Source: Bacteroides sp.
GTDB lineage: Bacteria > Bacteroidota > Bacteroidia > Bacteroidales > Bacteroidaceae
Direction of reading: 5' to 3'
Length of the DNA: 42,184 nucleotides
NCBI GenBank assembly: GCA_021202275.1
Contig: JAJQDI010000008.1
Span: 1 to 42,184 of the forward strand
Shown here piece after piece: positions 39,936 through 42,184 of the stretch; position 1 is the first letter of the stretch, and every line of letters starts with the position of its first letter. The position numbers and the translations under genes were made by a program. Under the pieces are notes generated by a model, which did not search any database, had not been told where the DNA came from, and saw only the letters and a program-made list of their open reading frames with translations.

Positions 39936-40478
39936 CTATTCTTTTTCCACTTGCATAAAGCCCAATTCAAGCGGGGTTTTCCGCCCGAATATTTTCACCA
40001 TGACCTTCAGTTTTTTCTTTTCATTGTTCACTTCTTCAATGATTCCACTGAATTCGTTAAACGGTCCGAAAGTTACTTTAACTGTCTCACCCACGACGTA
40101 GGGGATATTGATCTCCTCTACCGAATCCTGAAGTTCATCTACTGTTCCAAGTATACGATTTACCTCTGACTGACGCAAAGGCAGCGGTTTCTCCGAACCG
40201 CCCAGGAAGCCGATCACATTCGGCGTATTCCGAAGACGGTGAGCCACCTCACCTACCAACGCAGCTTCGACCAAGACATATCCAGGAAGATAACTTCTTT
40301 CTTTCACAATCTTCTTTCCATTGCGAACCTGGTATACCTTTTCCGTAGGGATCAATACCTGAGAAACATACTCGGCAAGGTCGCTGTTTTTAATATCAGC
40401 TTCAAGATACTCTTTTACCTTGGCCTCTTTTCCGCTGATAGCACGCAGAACGTACCATTTCTTTTCGATCTCAGACAT
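39936..40478 (-). CDS. nusG: Transcription elongation/antitermination factor NusG
   Basis: NusG binds RNA polymerase and couples it to the ribosome and to Rho. The NGN domain starts KKWYVLRAISGKEAKVKEYL and includes RSYLPGYVLVEAALVGEVAH. The KOW domain is VTFGPFNEFSGIIEEVNNEK (about residues 130-150), and the protein ends ELGFMQVEKE. The 180-residue length is normal. It follows secE after 11 bases and has a partial Shine-Dalgarno (AGAGG) seven to eight bases before the ATG. Confidence 0.98.
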   Translation of the reverse strand: MSEIEKKWYVLRAISGKEAKVKEYLEADIKNSDLAEYVSQVLIPTEKVYQVRNGKKIVKERSYLPGYVLVEAALVGEVAHRLRNTPNVIGFLGGSEKPLPLRQSEVNRILGTVDELQDSVEEINIPYVVGETVKVTFGPFNEFSGIIEEVNNEKKKLKVMVKIFGRKTPLELGFMQVEKE

Positions 40479-40489
40479 TCTAATCCTCT

Positions 40490-40678
40490 TTAGCTTGGAT
40501 AAACAACATTCATTACGGCTTGAAATAAGGAGTCCATTCCGAATACGACAAGAGCGATAAGCAGGGAAGCATATAAAACAACTACCGCACTGTTTGTTAA
40601 TTCAGAATAAGTAGGCCACGACACTTTATGAACAAGTTCGTCGTAAGATTCCTTAAAATAAGATACAACTTTTTTCAT
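40490..40678 (-). CDS. secE: Protein translocase subunit SecE
   Basis: SecE clamps and stabilises the SecY channel. The 62 residues have the short one-helix layout: MKKVVSYFKESYDELVHKVS, the family mark VSWPTYSEL, then one transmembrane segment (SAVVVLYASLLIALVVFGMD). The reading frame stays open upstream to 40750, but that longer version would run through tRNA-Trp, so the Met at 40678 is the real start. It lies 14 bases after the tRNA. Confidence 0.96.
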   Translation of the reverse strand: MKKVVSYFKESYDELVHKVSWPTYSELTNSAVVVLYASLLIALVVFGMDSLFQAVMNVVYPS

Positions 40679-40692
40679 CTTGAAAATATTAG

Positions 40693-40765
40693 CACGGGAG
40701 GAGAGGCTCGAACTCCCGACACCTGGTTTTGGAGACCAGTGCTCTACCAACTGAGCTACTCCCGT
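40693..40765 (-). tRNA. tRNA-Trp (anticodon CCA)
   Basis: A 73-base cloverleaf with acceptor ACGGGAG/CTCCCGT, discriminator G, and anticodon arm CTGGT-CTCCAAA-ACCAG. The T loop is TTCGAGC. The 3' CCA is not encoded. It lies between tuf and secE. Confidence 0.97.
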
Positions 40766-40809
40766 AAAGGCAGTCGGCTCCCGACGTATGCCGAAAACCG
40801 ACTTGCTTT
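40766..40809 (-). other. Imperfect hairpin between tuf and tRNA-Trp
   Basis: AAAG plus AGTCGG pair with CCGACT plus CTTT across a two-base internal loop (40766-40777 with 40798-40809). It touches the first base of the tRNA, so a role in RNA processing is more likely than termination. An alternative fold is possible. Confidence 0.35.
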
Positions 40810-40816
40810 ATTATAA

Positions 40817-42001
40817 TTAAAGGATTTCAGTGATCTGTCCTGCTCCTACTGTACGTCCACCTTCGCGGATAGCGAAACGAAGACCTACGTTCAAAGCCAC
40901 CGGATAGATAAGTTCTACAGTGATAGTTACGTTATCACCCGGCATTACCATTTCAGTTCCTTCCGGCAAAGTGATTTCACCTGTAGCGTCAAGAGTACGC
41001 AGATAGAACTGAGGACGATATTTGTTGTGGAATGGAGTGTGACGTCCACCTTCTTCTTTTTTCAGGATATACACCTCTGCTTTGAATGAAGTATGAGGAG
41101 TGATCTTTCCCGGATGGCAGATTACCATACCACGTTTGATCTCATTCTTATCGATACCACGCAGCAACAAACCTACGTTATCTCCTGCTTCACCTGTATC
41201 CAGAAGTTTGCGGAACATTTCCACACCGGTAACAACTGATTTTTTAGCTTCTGCACCCAGACCGATGATCTGAACTTCATCACCCACTTTCACAATACCT
41301 GCTTCAATACGACCTGTAGCAACAGTACCACGACCTGTGATTGAGAATACGTCTTCAACTGGCATCAGGAATGGTTTATCCACATCACGCGGAGGCAGAG
41401 GGATCCAGGTATCCACAGCATCCATCAGTTCCATGATCTTTTCTTCCCATTTTTCAACACCGTTCAGTCCACCCAAAGCAGAACCCCGAATAACCGGAGT
41501 ATTGTCACCGTCGAAATCATAGAAAGAAAGAAGCTCTCTCATTTCCATTTCAACCAGTTCCAACATTTCTTCATCGTCAACCATGTCGCATTTGTTTATA
41601 AATACAACCAACTTAGGAACATTTACCTGACGAGCGAGCAAGATGTGTTCACGTGTCTGAGGCATAGGACCATCAATAGCAGCAACCACGATGATAGCAC
41701 CGTCCATCTGAGCAGCACCAGTTACCATGTTCTTTACGTAGTCGGCGTGACCCGGACAGTCTACGTGTGCATAGTGACGGTTAGCTGTCTGATATTCTAC
41801 GTGAGAAGTGTTGATAGTGATACCTCTTTCTTTTTCTTCCGGAGCGTTGTCGATCTGGTCGAAAGATTTCACTTCTGAGAGACCTTTTTTCGCCAATACA
41901 GTAGTAATAGCGGCAGTCAGGGTGGTTTTACCGTGGTCAACGTGACCGATAGTACCAATGTTTACGTGCGGCTTGGTACGTTCGAATTTCTCTTTAGCCA
42001 T
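40817..42001 (-). CDS. tuf: Elongation factor Tu
   Basis: EF-Tu delivers aminoacyl-tRNA to the ribosome. Domain I carries GHVDHGKT (residues 19-26), switch Thr62 in [16 protein letters not shown] (81-88) and NKCD (136-139). Domains II and III follow, with [20 protein letters not shown] and the end [19 protein letters not shown]. The 394-residue length is normal. It is the only tuf in the window and sits 50 bases after tRNA-Thr, with tRNA-Trp downstream. Confidence 0.99.
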   Translation of the reverse strand: MAKEKFERTKPHVNIGTIGHVDHGKTTLTAAITTVLAKKGLSEVKSFDQIDNAPEEKERGITINTSHVEYQTANRHYAHVDCPGHADYVKNMVTGAAQMDGAIIVVAAIDGPMPQTREHILLARQVNVPKLVVFINKCDMVDDEEMLELVEMEMRELLSFYDFDGDNTPVIRGSALGGLNGVEKWEEKIMELMDAVDTWIPLPPRDVDKPFLMPVEDVFSITGRGTVATGRIEAGIVKVGDEVQIIGLGAEAKKSVVTGVEMFRKLLDTGEAGDNVGLLLRGIDKNEIKRGMVICHPGKITPHTSFKAEVYILKKEEGGRHTPFHNKYRPQFYLRTLDATGEITLPEGTEMVMPGDNVTITVELIYPVALNVGLRFAIREGGRTVGAGQITEIL

Positions 42002-42051
42002 AGCTTTACTTGTTATTTATTTGATTAATAATCAGCACTTACATTATCAAG

Positions 42052-42123
<72 letters not shown>

Positions 42124-42131
42124 GAAAAGAG

Positions 42132-42184
42132 AGCGGAAGACGGGGCTCAAACCCGCGACCCTCAGCTTGGAAGGCTAATGCTCT
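42132..42184 (-). tRNA. tRNA-Gly (anticodon TCC), cut by the window edge
   Basis: The 3' 53 bases are present: anticodon arm TTAGC-CTTCCAA-GCTGA, T loop TTTGAGC, acceptor strand CTTCCGC and discriminator T. The 5' acceptor strand and most of the D arm lie outside the window. Only eight bases separate it from tRNA-Thr. Confidence 0.93.

Noticed and set aside
40490..40750. Longer 86-residue reading of secE
   Set aside because: The extra N-terminal residues are translated from tRNA-Trp. The Met at 40678 gives a normal SecE length.

Overview
This 42,184-base window comes from a member of the Bacteroidota, most likely the order Bacteroidales (a Parabacteroides/Bacteroides-like gut anaerobe; the genus is a guess). 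The evidence is moderate GC content, promoters of the Bacteroidota type (TTTG, about 20 bases, then TAnnTTTG), mostly Shine-Dalgarno-free starts, a DUF3467 gene between rpoC and rpsL, a 1,270-residue RpoB, and a single tuf gene beside tRNA genes rather than inside the str operon.

Layout, left to right. (1) 1-373: an A/C-rich, strikingly G-poor spacer. (2) 374-2710, plus strand: a GH20 beta-N-acetylhexosaminidase lipoprotein gene broken by two opposite frameshifts, both in poly-A runs. (3) 2951-9684, minus strand: a five-gene drug-efflux operon read as TetR regulator, TolC-like outer-membrane protein, membrane-fusion lipoprotein, RND pump and a small PII-like protein, closed by a strong terminator at 2888-2927. 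(4) 10005-10634, minus: an unrecognised exported protein. (5) 10800-42184, minus: one very long translation/transcription block.

In its own direction the block reads tRNA-Gly (cut by the window edge), tRNA-Thr, tuf, tRNA-Trp, secE, nusG, rplK, rplA, rplJ, rplL, rpoB, rpoC, a terminator, the DUF3467 gene, rpsL, rpsG, fusA, and then the S10-spc-alpha series rpsJ, rplC, rplD, rplW, rplB, rpsS, rplV, rpsC, rplP, rpmC, rpsQ, rplN, rplX, rplE, rpsN, rpsH, rplF, rplR, rpsE, rpmD, rplO, secY, map, infA, rpmJ, rpsM, rpsK, rpsD, rpoA, rplQ. All of these genes are intact. Two of them, rpmD and rpmJ, are very short.

The right-hand 31 kb is ordinary in gene content. What is worth a second look lies mostly between genes: a hairpin plus T-run between rplL and rpoB that looks like an attenuator; a hairpin at the fusA/rpsJ junction; unusually long gaps exactly upstream of rpsG (S7) and rpsD (S4); isolated textbook Shine-Dalgarno sequences before rplW, rplF and rpmD in a lineage that rarely uses them; and the lack of room for an L10 leader. 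On the left, the PII-like gene inside an efflux operon and the doubly frameshifted hexosaminidase are the most interesting items. I found no CRISPR array, insertion sequence, prophage or clearly novel multi-gene system.
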